NCBI RefSeq assembly: GCF_037893015.1
Contig: NC_133665.1
Location: 40,996,537-41,060,536 of the forward strand
Length of the DNA stretch: 64,000 nt
Source of the DNA: Macrotis lagotis
Taxonomy: Eukaryota; Chordata; Mammalia; Peramelemorphia; Peramelidae
Direction: 5' to 3'
The notes under the pieces were generated by a model. That model saw nothing but the letters and a program-made list of their open reading frames with translations, did not search any database and had not been told where the DNA came from. Positions 10,912 to 22,949 of the stretch are shown one piece after another. Both the position numbers and the translations under genes were made by a program. Each line of letters starts with the position of its first letter. Position 1 is the stretch's first letter.

Positions 10912-12130
10912 ATATAGGCTTTCTTGAAATCAAAATGTATTGCTTTATATTATTAATCCTTTCTTCTGTTTTGCTGAGAACATGATGATGTTTTCTTTTA
11001 ATTTTCTAAAATTAAAAAAAAAGCAAAAGAAAGTAAGGCTACCTAAAGACTAGAGTATAATACAGATTATAGAAGAGTTACTGCTGAGTCTCACCACCTC
11101 TGACTATAAAACAATACCTTCTGGAACAGATATGTTTGAAAGGCTAGGGAAGGCTCAGAAGGTATTTTTATGGATGCAGTTATCTGACCTGATGATAGAG
11201 GAAGACTTGCAGATAAATAAAGCAGAGACAGAAACAAACTTTCAGTAACATTGCCTTTAAAACATCAGATCTTTAGAGCTGCATTGCTCTATCATGAAGA
11301 AATCTCAACCACCTTTTTTAACTTTTCTTCTTTTCAAGACAATCAGCTCTGCAAATGTAGAATAATGGGTCCACTTTTAGGTAGCATCAGTTCAAGTTTC
11401 TATGTCTTCCTGATTTTATCTTTTATCTGCAAATAGTCTCAGAGAGAGCAATTGGTGTCCTCACAACTACTAAAAGTAGCAGCCCCCTTCCTGTTCTTAT
11501 GGCTCAAATGCCCACCTCCTGTTGTGGCCATTGTTATCTACTGTTCAAATACAACTTTGTAGTTGAAAAGTATGAGAGTTAGATATGATATATACAGAGA
11601 TACAGGTTACTATTTCCCTTTAATTGACAATTGAATGGGAGCACTACTTGATGTAGGGAATCTCAATGATGTTGAATAGAGAAGCCTAATTGACCCATTG
11701 TGTTTTGTAGTCTATAATCTTTTTAAATGGATCCTTTCTATGAGATCTTGCCTAATATTTACTGTGCAGTCATTTAAAATCTATTTGACTATCCTGAGAA
11801 AAATCAGAAACTCAGGTACTGAAGAAACATAGAATTACTGGATCTCAGAGTTGGATTGTAGAGACCTATCCAACCCACACCTGGGGCAATTAACGCTTCT
11901 ACAAATCCTTTGACTCATGTTCAACCAATGCTCATCCAAGTCATAAGGAAGTCATTACCTTTGGCATATATTTTGAAATAATCATTTATAGCTTCTTTTT
12001 TAAAAAGCTGGATGGCCATTTACTATATTCTGTCATTTCTTCTGTTGTCCAAAATTATTCCAAATTACTAGAAGATAACTGATCAATAATCAAATCCATA
12101 AATTATTTCAATAATGTAAGTTGAACTCAT
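10912..12130. other. Intergenic, no feature recognised
   Basis: AT-rich sequence with no recognised repeat except weak patches. The 61-codon open frame at 11251-11436 has no recognisable domain, and no convincing splice sites bound it. Confidence 0.4.
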
Positions 12131-12375
12131 TGAGGGATACCTTCTTTTTACTTAATTTATATTTTAAATGTGAATTTTTCTTTAAAAATTGCTACATTTT
12201 CCTCCCCATCACTTTTCCTTGTATATTTTTACCTATTCCTTACCTATCAATTCTTTTCTTTGTAACAGAATGAGAGAAAAGGAGAAGAAAAAAGGCAGCT
12301 AAAACCAATCAACATATCAACCAAGACTGACATTTATTAAACAGCGTTCCATTCATAACCATAGTTCAACTCCTA

Positions 12376-12413
12376 TGGAGAGAGAGAGAAAGAGAGAGAC
12401 AGAGAGAGAGAAT
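12376..12413. repeat. (GA)n microsatellite
   Basis: GA-rich run with A and C interruptions inside the L1 fragment. Confidence 0.85.
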
Positions 12414-12523
12414 TTTCTCTCTTCAGGGTCAAGCTCAGTCATTATAATTCTACAGTGTAAAGTTTTGTTAATTTTCCTTTGGTTCTTTCCATTTTCACTT
12501 CACTAAGTTCAGTTTATATGTCT

Positions 12524-12559
12524 TCATGTTTCATGTTTCATGTTTCATGTTTCATGTTC
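12524..12559. repeat. 8-bp tandem repeat (TTTCATGT)n
   Basis: Four to five head-to-tail copies of the 8-mer TTTCATGT, exact across the run. Likely slippage expansion within the L1 fragment. Confidence 0.9.
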
Positions 12560-12599
12560 TTTATTTACCTCATTTCTTATGGTATGGTAATAATTCCAT

Positions 12600-13045
12600 A
12601 GATTCATTTAGGAAGGAAACAAGCCATTAATGAGTTATTAAGTACCTATAAATGTGCCAAGCACTAAGTTAATCACTTTACAAACATCTCATTTAATCTT
12701 CATAACAATACTGAAAGGCGCTATTTTTTTTTTTTTTTTTAGAATTTTGCAAGGCAAATGGAGTTAAGTGGTTCGCCCAAGGCCACACAGCCAGGTAATT
12801 ATTAAGTGTCTGAGGTCGGATCTGAACTCAGGTACTCCTGACTTAGGGGCTGGTTCTCTATCTACTGTGCCACCTAGCCACCCCTGAAAGGTGCTATTAT
12901 TATCCTCATTTTATAGTTGGTAACCAGAAGTTAAGCGACTTGTGCAGGATCGTGTATCTATTAAGTGTCTAAGGCTGCATTTGAATTGGGTGTTCCTGAC
13001 TCCAGACCTAGTATGTTCCATTTCCTGAACACCTAACTGACTCAG
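12600..13045 (-). repeat. MIR-like SINE relic inside the L1 fragment
   Basis: On the plus strand: 'catctcatttaatcttcata', then, after an inserted SINE, 'tcctcattttatagttggta', 'aagcgacttgtgcaggatcg' and 'ttcctgactccagaccta'. It lies between two parts of the older L1, so this SINE lineage was active after that L1 landed; it may be a CORE-SINE rather than true MIR. Confidence 0.5.
12726..12883 (-). repeat. tRNA-derived SINE inserted in the MIR-like relic
   Basis: Target duplications CTGAAAGGCGCTATT (12711-12725) and CTGAAAGGTGCTATT (12884-12898), one mismatch, bracket a complete reversed SINE. Its T-run (12722-12740) is the poly-A tail. Confidence 0.9.
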
Positions 13046-14835
13046 TTTAACACATTTTTTTAGCCAGTCTCTAATTGAAGGGATCTACTTTATTTCCAGT
13101 TCTCTACTACTGCAAAACATCCAACTGCAATTTTTTCTACTATTAGAAAAGAACGGGTGAAAGAATAGGGACATTTCGGTTATTTTCTTAGTATTTTAGT
13201 AAGTTGCTATCCAGAATTCTTGGTGATTCTTTGTTATATACTTTGTTCTATTTTTTTTAGCTTGATTCTGCAGAAGATTCTGCATCATAAAGTAAATAGA
13301 ACCTAGGATAATCATTCTCAATTAAATTCTTATTAAGTACCTTCTACATTCAGTACTCTTCAAAATAAGCTATTGGAGTATGTACACAAAGGTGTGCAGA
13401 GCTGAACCTCACCTGTACATCCCTGGATATAAGGTAAAAGTGAAAGGGCAAAAGCAGAAGTCCAAACAAAGTACTTGAAAGTGAATTGGGTGGAGCCAAG
13501 ATGGTGGTGTGAGGGCAGGATTTCCCAGAAGTTCTCTTTCAAAATATTCCAAAAACCTTAAAATTATGACTAATGACATTTAGAGAGACAGAACTCACAG
13601 AAAGACCCAGTGAAACAATTCTACAGCCCAAGTTACCTTGAAGATCCATGGGAAGGCTCTGTTTCATTGGGGTCAGAAGGCGAGGCAGCGTAACCAGGGT
13701 TGCACCTGCCAGAATGAAGGAGCTCCAGCCTTCTAAGAATAGCCCATCAGGTGCCTGGGTCTCTGGGGGTGCCAGCTTGGGTCATTAGAAGTAGTATCCA
13801 GACTTTCCAACCCAGGGATCACCCACAATTTGGAAGAACAGAGGAGAAACATCTCCCAAAGTGGGTGTGGAGCCCTGGTCAGTGCAGCCCTCAGTGCAGC
13901 CACAGTCCTTGGTGGAGCCACCTAGCAGGGAGCTGCCAGGTAGCTGCTTCCAGAGTGCTCAGACCATGGACAGTAGGGGATGGGGGAGAAGATTGTCTTC
14001 TCTGTCCCTGGGGCAGGACTCTGGTGCTTTGTCCATATTCAGACCCTGGTCAAGGTCTGCCCCCCCCCCATTGCCATAGAGCAGGGACCCTCTTCCCAGC
14101 TCCAGGGCAGAGGGGAGTGTTTGTGGTCATCCACAGATCAGAGCACAAGTCAGGAGAACAATCAGAGTCTCTCATAAGACACTGGAGGAACTGATGTCCT
14201 TAGGGGAGTGTCCCAATAACACTCAAAAGCTTGGGAAATATACTCATAGGGGGAAATGAGTAAACAAAAAAAACAATAAGAACCTGACCATAGATAATTA
14301 CTCTGGTCCCACTGAGGATCAAAACACATACTCAGAAGATGATAAAGTCTAAGATTCAGTATCCAAAGCCTCCAAGAAAAATAGGAATTGGTTTCAGGCT
14401 ATGGAAGAGTTCAAAAAAGACTGTGAAAATCAAGTAAGGGAGGTAGAGGAAAATTGGGAAGAGAAATAAGAGCAATGTGGGAAAAACATGAAAACCAAGT
14501 CATCAATTTGGTGGAGATACTAAAAAATGCCAAAGAAAACATGGTAAAAACCAGTTAAGGTCAAATGGAAAAAACAGTTCAAAAAGTTAGTGAGGAGAAT
14601 ACCTTAAAAAGAAGAATTGACCAGATGGAAGAGGAGATTAAAAAAAGCTCTCTAAAGAAAATAACTCCTTCAAACATAGAATGGAACTAAGGGAAGCTGA
14701 GATTTTGTGAGGAATCAAGAAACAATAAAACAAAAGCCCAAAGAATGAAAAACTAGAAGAAAATGTGAAATATCTCATTGGGAAAAACAACTGATCTAGA
14801 AAACAGATTCAGGAAAGACATGACCAGGAAAAGAG

Positions 14836-14851
14836 CCTTAACTTCATTTTT
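14836..14851. repeat. Target-site duplication, left copy
   Basis: CCTTAACTTCATTTTT, identical to 21655-21670. The pair brackets the inner L1 and shows where it entered HAL1 copy A. Confidence 0.9.
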
Positions 14852-15328
14852 TAAAATTTATTTTTTTTAAGATATTATTTGAATTTTACAATTTTCCCCC
14901 CAATCTTACTTCCCTACCCCCACCCCACCACGGAAAGCAATCTATCAGTCTTTACTTTGTTTCCATGTTGTACCTTGATCCAAATTGAGTATGATGAGAG
15001 AGAAATCATATCCTTAGAGAAGAGACAAGAATTCTAAGAGGTAGCAAGATCAGACAATAAGATAGCTGTTTTTTTATAAATTAAAGGGAATAGTCCTTGA
15101 ACTTTGTTCAAACTCCACATCTCCTTATCTGGATACAGATGGTATTCTCCTTTGCAGACAGCCCAAAATTGCTCCCGATTGTTGCACTGATAGAATGAGC
15201 GAGTCCTTCAAGGTTGATCATCACTCCCATGTTGCTGTTAGGGTGTACAGTGTTTTTCTGGTTCTGCTCATCTCACTCAGCATCAGTTCATGCAAATCCC
15301 TCCAGGCTTCCCTGAAATCCTGTCCCTC

Positions 15329-18300
15329 CTAGTTTCTAATAGAACAATAGTGTTCCATGACATACATATACCACAGTTTGCTAAGCCATTCCCCAATTGA
15401 AGGACATTTACTTGATTTCCAATCCTTTGCCACAAATATTTGTGTACAAGTAATGTTTTTACCCTTTTTCATCATCTCTTCAGGATATAGACCCAGTAAT
15501 GGTATTGCTGGGCCAAAGGTATGCACATTTTTGTTGCCCTTTGGGCGTAGTTCCAAATAGCTCTCCAGAAGGGTTGGATGAGTTCACAGCTCCACCAACA
15601 ATATAATAGTGTCCCAGATTTCCCACAACCCCTCCAACAATGATCACTATCCTTTCTGGTCATATTGGCCAATCTGAGAGGTGTGAGGTGGTGCTTCAGA
15701 GAAGCTTTAATTTGCATTTCTCTAATAATTAATGATTTAGAGCATTTTTTTCATATGACTATGGATTGCTTTGATCTCCTCATCTGTAAATTACCTTTGC
15801 ATATCCTTTGACCATTTGTCAATTGGGGAATGGCTTTTTCTTTTAAAAATTTGACTCAGTTCTCTGTATATTTTAGAAATGAGTCCTTTGTCAGAATCAT
15901 TAGTTGTAAAGATTGTTTCCCAATTTACTACATTTCTTTTGATCTTGGTTACAGTGGTTTTATCTGTGCAAAAGCTTTTTAATTTAATGTAATTGAAATA
16001 ATCTAATTGATTTTTGGTGATGTTCTCCAACTCTTTCTTAGTCATAAACTGCTCCCCTTTCCATAGATCTGACAGGTAAACTAGTCCTTGATCTTCTAAT
16101 TTGCTTATAGTATTGTTTTTTTATGTCTAAGTCCTGTAACCATTTGGATCTTATCTTGGTAAAGGGTGTTAGGTGTTGGTCTAATCTAAGTTTCTTACAA
16201 ACTAACTTCCAATTATCCCAGAAGTTTTTATCAAAGAGGGAGTTTTTATCCCAATAGCTGGACTCTTTGGGTTTATCAAACAGCAGCTTACTATAATCAT
16301 CTCCTGCTTTTACACCCAGTCTATTCCACTGGTATACCACTCTATTTGTTAGTCAATACCAAACAGTTTTGATGACTGATGCTTTATAATATAATTTTAG
16401 ATCGGGTAGGGCTAAGCCCCCTTCTTTTGCACTTTTTTTTTCATTAAGCTCCTGGCAATTCTTGACTTTTTATTTCTCCATATGAATTTACTTACAATTT
16501 TTTCTAACTCATTAAAGTAATTTTTTGGAATTTTGATTGGTAGGGCACTAAACAGATAGTTTAGTTTTGGTAGAATTGTCATTTTTATTATATTAGCTCT
16601 CCCTATCCATGAGCTGTTGATATTTGCCCAGTCATTTAAATCTGATTTAATTTGTGTGAGAAGTGTTTTATAATTGTTTTCGAAAAGATTCTGAGTCTGT
16701 CTTGGCAAATAGACTCCCAAATATTTTATATTGTCTGAGGTTAGTTTGAATGGGATTTCTCTTTCTAGCTCTTCCTGCTATATCTTGCTAGACATATATA
16801 GAAAACTTGAGGATTTATGAGGATTTATTTTATAACCTGCAACTTTGCTAAAATTGCTAATTGTTTCCAGTAGTTTTTTGGATGATTTCTTGGGATTCTC
16901 TAGGTAGACCATCATGTCATCTGCAAAGAGTGAGAGTTTTGTCTCTTTCTTCCCAATTCTAATTCCTTCAATTTCTTTTTCTTCTCTAATTGCTGACACT
17001 AACATTTCTAATACAATATCGAATAGTAGTGGTGATAATGGGCACCCTTGTTTCATCCCTGATCTTATTGGGAATGCCTCTAGCCTCTCCCCATTGAATA
17101 TAATGCTTGTTGGTGGTTTCAGATAGATACTGCCAATTATTTTAAGGAACAGTCCATTTATTCCTACACTCTCTAGTGTTTTTTAATAGGAATGGATGCT
17201 GTATTTTGTCAAAAGCTTTTTCAGCATCTATTGATATGATCATATGATTTCTGATAGGTTTGTTGTTGATATAATTGAGTATACTAACAGTTTTCCTAAT
17301 ATTGAACCAACCCTGCATTCCTGGAATAAATCCTACTTGATCATAATGTATTATCCTGGTGATAACTTGTTGTAATTGTTTTGCTAAGATTTTATTTAAG
17401 ATTTTTGCATCTATATTCATCAGGGAAATAGGTCTATAATTTTCTTTCTCTATTTTAACTGTTCTTGGTTTAGGTAACAGCACCATATTGGTTTCATAGA
17501 AAGAGTTAGGCAGAGTTCCATCTTTCCCTATTTTTTCAAAGAGTATATAGAATTGGAACCAATTGTTCCTTAAATGTTTGGTAGAGTTCACTTGTGAATC
17601 AATCAAGCCCTGGGGATTTTTTTTTAAGGGAGTTCAGTGATGGCTTGTTGAATTTCTTTTTCTGAGATAGGGTTGTTTAGGTATTTAATCTCTTCTTCAT
17701 TTAACCTGGGCAATTTATATTTTTGTAAATATTCATCCATTTGACTTAGATTATCAAATTTATTGGCATAGAGTTGGGCAAAATAATTTCAAATTACTAC
17801 TTTAATTTCCTCCTCATTGGTGGTGAGTTCACCTTTTTCATTTATGATACTAGCAATTTGGCTTTCTTCTTTTTTTAATCAAATTGACCAGAGGTTTATC
17901 AATTTTATTGATTTTTTCATAATACCAACTTTTGGTTTTATTAATTCAATAGTTTTTTTGCTTTCGATTTTATTTCTCCTTTAATTTTTAGAATTTCTAA
18001 TTTGGTATTTAATTGGGGATTTTTGATTTGTTCTTTCCCTAATTTTTTTAGTTGCATATTTAGTTCATTGATTTCCTCTTTCTCCAATTTATTCATGTAA
18101 GCATTTAGAGCTATAATATATCCCCTGAGAGTTGCTTTGAATTAACCCCATAGGTTTCGGTATGTTGTTTCATTATTATCATTATCTAGGAAAAAATGGT
18201 TAATTCTTTCTATAATTTGTTTTTTGGTCCACTCATTTTTTAAAATGAGGTTATTCAGTTTCCAATTTGTTCTGGGTCTGTATCTCCTTGACCCAGTATT

Positions 18301-19077
18301 GCATATGACTTTTATTGTGATCTGATAAAGATGTAGTCACTATTTCTGCCTTTCTGCAGTTGATCATTAGGTTTTTATGTCCTAGTACATGGTCAATTTT
18401 TGTATAAGTTCCATGTACTGCAGAGAAAAAGGTATATTCCTTTCTATCCCCGTTCAGTTTCCTCCATAAGTCTACATATCTAATTTTTCTAACAATCTAT
18501 TTACCTCCTTAACTTCTTTCTTGTTTAATTTATGATTTGATTTATCTAGATCTGAGAGCAGGAGGTTGAGGTCTGCCACTAGTAGAGTTTTGCACTCTAT
18601 GTCTTCCTGTAGTTCTTTCAGCTTCTCCTCTAAGGATTTGGGTGCTGTCCCACTGGGTGCATATATATTCAGTATTGAATTGACTATTGTCTATGGTACC
18701 TTTTAGGAGGATAAAGTTTCCTTCCTTATATCTTTAATGATATCTATTTTTGCTGCTGCTTTGTCTGAGATAAGGATTGCTACCCCTGCTTTTCTTACTT
18801 CAGCTGAAGCAAAATATATTTTGCTCTACCCTTTTACCTTTACTCTATATGTATCTCTCTGCTTGAAATGAGTTTCTTGTAAGTAGCATATTGTAGGATT
18901 CTGGTTTTTAATCCACTCTGCTATCTGCTTACATTTTAAGGGAGAGTTCATCCCATTCACATTCAAGGTTATTATTACTAATTCTTTATTGCCCTCTGTG
19001 CTATCTTCCCTCTGTTTGTATTTTTCCCCCTTCCCCCCCTTATCCATATTCTCCAGTATTTTGTTTCTGAATACCAC
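15329..19077 (-). pseudogene. L1 ORF2 (endonuclease-reverse transcriptase), decayed
   Basis: Pieces appear in the right order. The endonuclease N-terminus is at 19077-18826 (NVNGMNSPLK, then a segment with QETHF). Most of the rest of the endonuclease has no open frame. The reverse transcriptase is at 17606-17142 ([10 protein letters not shown], then [16 protein letters not shown]) and 17056-16778 (GCPLSPLLF and the catalytic FADD box). Downstream connection pieces lie at 16720-15791. A C-terminal part rich in Cys and Trp is at 15717-15472, ending near 15329. Several frameshifts and stops separate these. A normal copy would supply the nicking and copying activity that HAL1 and the SINEs depend on. 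Confidence 0.85.
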
Positions 19078-19780
19078 CCCTTTCAGTGTGTTTGCCCTCC
19101 TATATCACCCTCTCCCCTTTCTTTTTTTCCCCTTTCTTTTTCCCTTTTTCCTTCCCTTCCTTTTGTTATTCCCCTTTCCCCCCCTCTCCCCTTCCCTTTC
19201 TCCATTCCCCCTCCCCTTTTCCCCTTTTAATACTTGAAAGGTTAGATGTTTTATAAGTGAACTGAGTATGTGTAGGTTGACTTTAAGCCAAGTCTGATGA
19301 GAAGAAGATTCAGGTGTTTCTCATCTGCTCCCTTCTTCCCCTCTATTACCATAGGTTTTTTGTACCTCTTAGTGTAATGAGATTTACCCTATTAAATACC
19401 CTCCCTCCTCCTGTCTCTTTCCTGTCCCCTTTTTTAAGGAGGTAGTGTTTTTTGGATCATTCTAAGTCATAGAAAATTCTGAGTGCCTGTCCCTTCTAGT
19501 TCAGTATATTCTATTGAATAGAGTCAAAATTCCCGAGAGTTATTAGAGTCTTTCTCCCAAGTGGGGTTAAAGCCAGTTACATCCCATTAGATAGCAGTCT
19601 CATGGATAGGTCATGAATGTCCATCATTTCTGGCTAGGTATATTATCTCTGTTAGAGTTACAATTCTCAAGATTTATGAGAATCTTTTTTCCCCCATGCT
19701 GGGATATAGCCAGTTTCAACTTACTGGATAGCATTTTTTCCCCTTTTACCGCCCCCCCCCCTTTTTTTCCTTTTCATGTA
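19078..19780 (-). other. L1 inter-ORF region with purine tract
   Basis: Unusually long gap between the L1 ORFs. The part at 19020-19230 is almost pure pyrimidine on the plus strand, that is G/A-rich on the L1 sense strand, with many runs of three or more G. Short open frames on the plus strand here (18989-19237, Pro/Phe/Ser-rich) are by-products of this composition. Confidence 0.7.
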
Positions 19781-20860
19781 TCTCTTAAACTTCCTGTTTT
19801 ATGTCCAAATTTTCTGTTTAGCTCTGGTCTTTTCATCAGAAATTTTTGGAATTCTTCCATTTTATTAAATGTCCATCTTTTTCCCTGGAAGAGAAGGCTC
19901 AGCTTTGCAGGATGGTGGATTATTGGCTGCATTCCAAGCTCCCTTGCTCTTCGAAATATCTCATTCCAGGCCCTTCAATCCCTTAATGTTGATGCAGCCA
20001 GTTCCTGCATGATCCTTACTGTGACCCCTTGATATTTAAATTGTTTCTTTCTGTCTGCTTGCAGGATTTTCTCTTTTATCTGATAGTTCTGGAGTTTGGC
20101 CACAAAATTCCTTGGTGTTTTCATTTTAGAATTTTTTTCTGGTGGGGATTGATGTACTTTTTCAATAACTACTTTGCCCTCCAATTCCATGATATCAGGG
20201 CAGTTTTCCATCACTGTAGATCCTGTAATATTAAGTCCAGGCTTTTTTTCTCTTCAGTGTTCTCAGGAAGTTCTATAATTTTCAGGTTGCCCCTCCTCAA
20301 TCTATTCTCGAGGTCAGTGGTTTTGTTGATGAAGTATTTTACATTTTCTTCTCTTCTATTTTTTCTGTTTTTTGATTTTGTTTAACTGGCTCTTGTTGTC
20401 TCATGGACTCATTAGTTTCTGTAGACTCCATTCTTTTTTGGGAGGAGGAGTTTTCTTCATTAACCTTTTGCAACTCATTTTCCAATTCGTCAATTCTACT
20501 TTTGAAAGAGCTTTCCATTTGACCAACTGAGGCTTTGAGAGAATTATTTTCTTTTTGCATTTGCCCAATTGAGGATCTGAGAGATTTATCCTCATTTTGT
20601 ATTTGTCCAATTGATCATCTGAGAGATTTATTCTCCTTTTGTATTTGTCCAATTGTACTTTCTAAGGTTTTGTTTTCTTGTTGCAAGGCATTAATTGTCT
20701 CTCCCAAATTTTTAAGCTCCTTCCTTATTTCTTCAGGGAATTCTTTCTGTGCTGAAGACCAGATCGTATTCTCCTCAGAAGTTCTAGGTCTCTCTGAGTT
20801 AGGGTCTTTCCCTTCCAAGAATTTTTCTATGGATCTACCTTTCCACTGACCCTTCTTCAT
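19781..20860 (-). pseudogene. L1 ORF1 (RNA-binding chaperone), decayed
   Basis: Begins at 20860 (MKKGQWKGRSIEKFL). A coiled-coil region with repeated Gln/Glu/Asn/Lys heptads follows (about 20780-20400), present in more than one frame. Then comes the C-terminal region at 20214-19975 with PRNFVAKLQNYQIKEKIL and IMQELAAST, matching the L1 ORF1p RRM/CTD order. Frame changes break it. The true C-terminal end is lost in decayed sequence, so the left limit is approximate. Confidence 0.75.
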
Positions 20861-21654
20861 TTTGCTAAGACCTTGAGTTGGGGAGGGGCTGGTTCACAAG
20901 GGCTTGGGATCACTAAACGCTTTACCCACTGAGTGCAATTTCTCTGGCTGGCCAGTGGGAGGTGTTGGTTGCTTTCTCTAGAGTGTCTGTGACCTTGGTT
21001 GAGGCCTTCTCCCTTTGCTTAAAGGGAGGAGTTGGAGCTATTGAATTCTTTTGCCTTCAATCAATGGTGCTCTTTACCCTGGCCTGAGGTCATTCCTCAG
21101 CTAGGTTGGTTCTTCTGCTCACACACCTGGGCCTGAGGCAGAAGTAGTTTGCATTTGTTTGTTCTGGAAGAGGGAGACCTGAGTTGTAATGGAGACTTGG
21201 ACTCTGAGTTCCACATACCCGAGGAGCCCAGGGATGGTGTCCACAGCTCTCCTGCACCAGAACTCTTCCCCCAAGTCCTGTCCACAAGCTCCCTAGGGAC
21301 AACACCAACACCAGTGCCTCTACTCCCTAGCTGACTCAAGCCCCTGCTGTGTAGCCCCACTGCTGATCCAGCAGGTCCGGCTCTCGGGCCCTCAGTCTCC
21401 CAGCTCCAATTCAGCTGTTAATCTGGTTGATCTGGGGCTGATCCTCCCTCTGAGCCTAGACTCACCTGCCCAAATTCAGCCAATGCTGCTGCAGGAGACA
21501 AATCCTGAGGTAGATGTTTTTTCTTCTGGCTTTTCTTTCTGGGTTTTGTGGGTCGGATTTCTTTTAAGAGGTTTGTTTCATTTGATAGATGGGGAAAGAT
21601 CAGGAGACTTTAGAACTGTGCCTGTCTTCTCTCCACCATCTTGGCCAGAAGTCT
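20861..21654 (-). promoter_or_regulatory. L1 5'UTR / internal promoter region
   Basis: GC-richer than the rest of the element, running from the 5' terminus to the ORF1 start. Overlapping open frames on both strands at 21090-21360 are composition effects. Known L1 5'UTRs carry the internal promoter; no specific site is claimed here. Confidence 0.6.
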
Positions 21655-21670
21655 CCTTAACTTCATTTTT
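21655..21670. repeat. Target-site duplication, right copy
   Basis: CCTTAACTTCATTTTT, identical to 14836-14851. HAL1 ORF1 sequence resumes immediately to the right. Confidence 0.9.
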
Positions 21671-21941
21671 AAAGAATTTCTATAGGAAAATTTCCCTGAT
21701 ATCTAGAAGCAGAGGGTAACGCGGAAATTGAGAAAATCCATTGATCTCCTGAAAAGAGATACCCCCCAAAATAGCCCCCAGGAATATTATAGCCAAATTC
21801 CAAAACTCCCAAGTCACAGAGAAAATATTACAAACAACCAGAAAGAAACAATTTAATTACCATGGTTCTACAGTCAGGATTAGATAGGATTTAGCAACAT
21901 TCACATTAAGGACTCATAGGGCTTAGAATATGATATTCTGG

Positions 21942-22101
21942 GGGCGGCTAGGTGGCGTAGTGGATAAAGCACTGGCCTTGGAGTCAGGAGTACCTGGGTT
22001 CAAATCTGGTCTCAGACACTTAATATTTACCTAGCTGTGTGGCCTGGGGCAAGCCACTTAACCCCATTTGCCTTGCAAAAAAAAAAAACAACCTAAAAAA
22101 A
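21942..22101 (+). repeat. tRNA-derived SINE inside HAL1 copy A ORF1
   Basis: Perfect 17-bp target duplications AGAATATGATATTCTGG at 21925-21941 and 22102-22118. The copy is near consensus with a poly-A tail, so it is a recent, independent insertion in the same direction as HAL1. It shows no A-to-G skew, in contrast with the reversed SINE at 22808. Confidence 0.95.
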
Positions 22102-22807
22102 AGAATATGATATTCTGGAAGGCAAAAGAACATATATAGTTCCTATTCAAAAGAGCTGAGAATCAGCCACCCAGCACAACTAAACATTCTCTTCCAGGGG
22201 AAAAGATGGACATTCAGTGAAATAGGGGGATTTCAAACATTCCTGTTGAAATGACCAGAACTGAACTCAAAGTTTGATCTCCAAGTACAGGACTCAGGAG
22301 AAGCATAAAGAGGGTGGACGGCAATTACTAATTATGAGGAATTTAATAATGTCGAACTGTTTATATTCCTATGTGGGAAGATGAAACTAATAACTCAAAT
22401 GAACTTTCTTAGTTAATAGAGCAGTTAGAAGGAGCATATTTAGATAAGGCACAGGAGGGAGCTGAATATGAAGGTATAAATATGGAGTCAATGGGTGAAA
22501 AGGGAATGTACTGGGAGAAAGGGAAAGGCGAGGCAGAATGGGCTAAGATGTTTCAAATAAAAGTCAAGTTTGCAATGAAGTGGAAGGGGGGAAAGATGAA
22601 GGGGAATGAGTGAGCCTTCATTCTCATCAAATGTGTCTCAGAGAGGAAATAACATACTCATTCAATAGGGTTTAGAAATCTATCTTTCCCAACAGGAAAA
22701 AAGGAGAGGAAAGGGATGGGAGAAAGAGTATGTAGGGGAAGAGGGGTATAGGTGATAGACAAAAGGGTAGATCATGGGAGAGAACAGTCAGATACAGCAC
22801 ACTTTTT

Positions 22808-22949
22808 GGGTTTTTTTTTGCAGGGTGGTGGGATTGGGTGGCCTGTCTGGGACCACAAGGCTTGGTGGTTGTTGGGTGTCTGGGGTAGGATTTGGGGTAC
22901 CCGTGGCTGCAGGGCTGGTGCTTTGTCCACTGCACCACTTGGCTGCCCC
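22808..22949 (-). repeat. Reversed SINE in HAL1 3' region, A-to-G skewed
   Basis: Same SINE family, but the plus (HAL1 sense) strand has G at many sites where other copies have A. For example 'gattgggtggcctgtctggg' stands where others read 'ggttaagtggcttgcccaag', and 'ggttgttgggtgtctggggt' where others read 'taattattaagtgtctgagg'. I count about 18 A-to-G against about 2 G-to-A differences by eye. Likely duplication remains: 'atacagcacactttt' before and 'atagtacactttt' after. Copy B has a SINE at the same place. Confidence 0.85.

Larger units (their letters stand above)
12131..13200 (-). repeat. Older L1 3'-end fragment, interrupted
   Basis: Plus strand is the reverse complement of a marsupial L1 3' region: 'caacatatcaaccaagactg', 'cagtcattataattctacag', then, after an insertion at about 12600-13045, 'tctctaattgaagggatcta' and 'actttatttccagttctcta'. 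The same subfamily occurs at 30950-31400. It is distinct from the younger L1 3' end at 14852. Confidence 0.6.
14852..21654 (-). mobile_element. Full-length L1, reversed, inside HAL1 copy A
   Basis: About 6.8 kb. Its 5' end is at 21654 (minus strand begins GACTTCTGGCCAAGATGG) and its A-rich 3' end at 14852. Order on the minus strand: 5'UTR about 790 bp, ORF1, a long purine-rich inter-ORF region, ORF2, 3'UTR about 480 bp. The identical 16-bp target duplications show a whole-element insertion by target-primed reverse transcription. Both ORFs are broken by several frame changes and stops, so it is dead. It is still the youngest large L1 here, judging by the perfect duplication. Confidence 0.9.

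Noticed and set aside
12524-12559. Short-spaced repeats as a CRISPR-like array
   Set aside because: Head-to-tail 8-mers without spacers in a vertebrate genome; a plain tandem repeat.
13751-14194. 147-codon plus-strand frame and nested frames in the HAL1 copy A 5' region
   Set aside because: The corresponding GC-rich 5' regions of copies B and C have different, unrelated frames, so there is no conserved product.
18989-19237. Plus-strand 82-codon Pro/Phe/Ser frame
   Set aside because: Lies on the antisense of the L1 inter-ORF purine tract; a composition effect.
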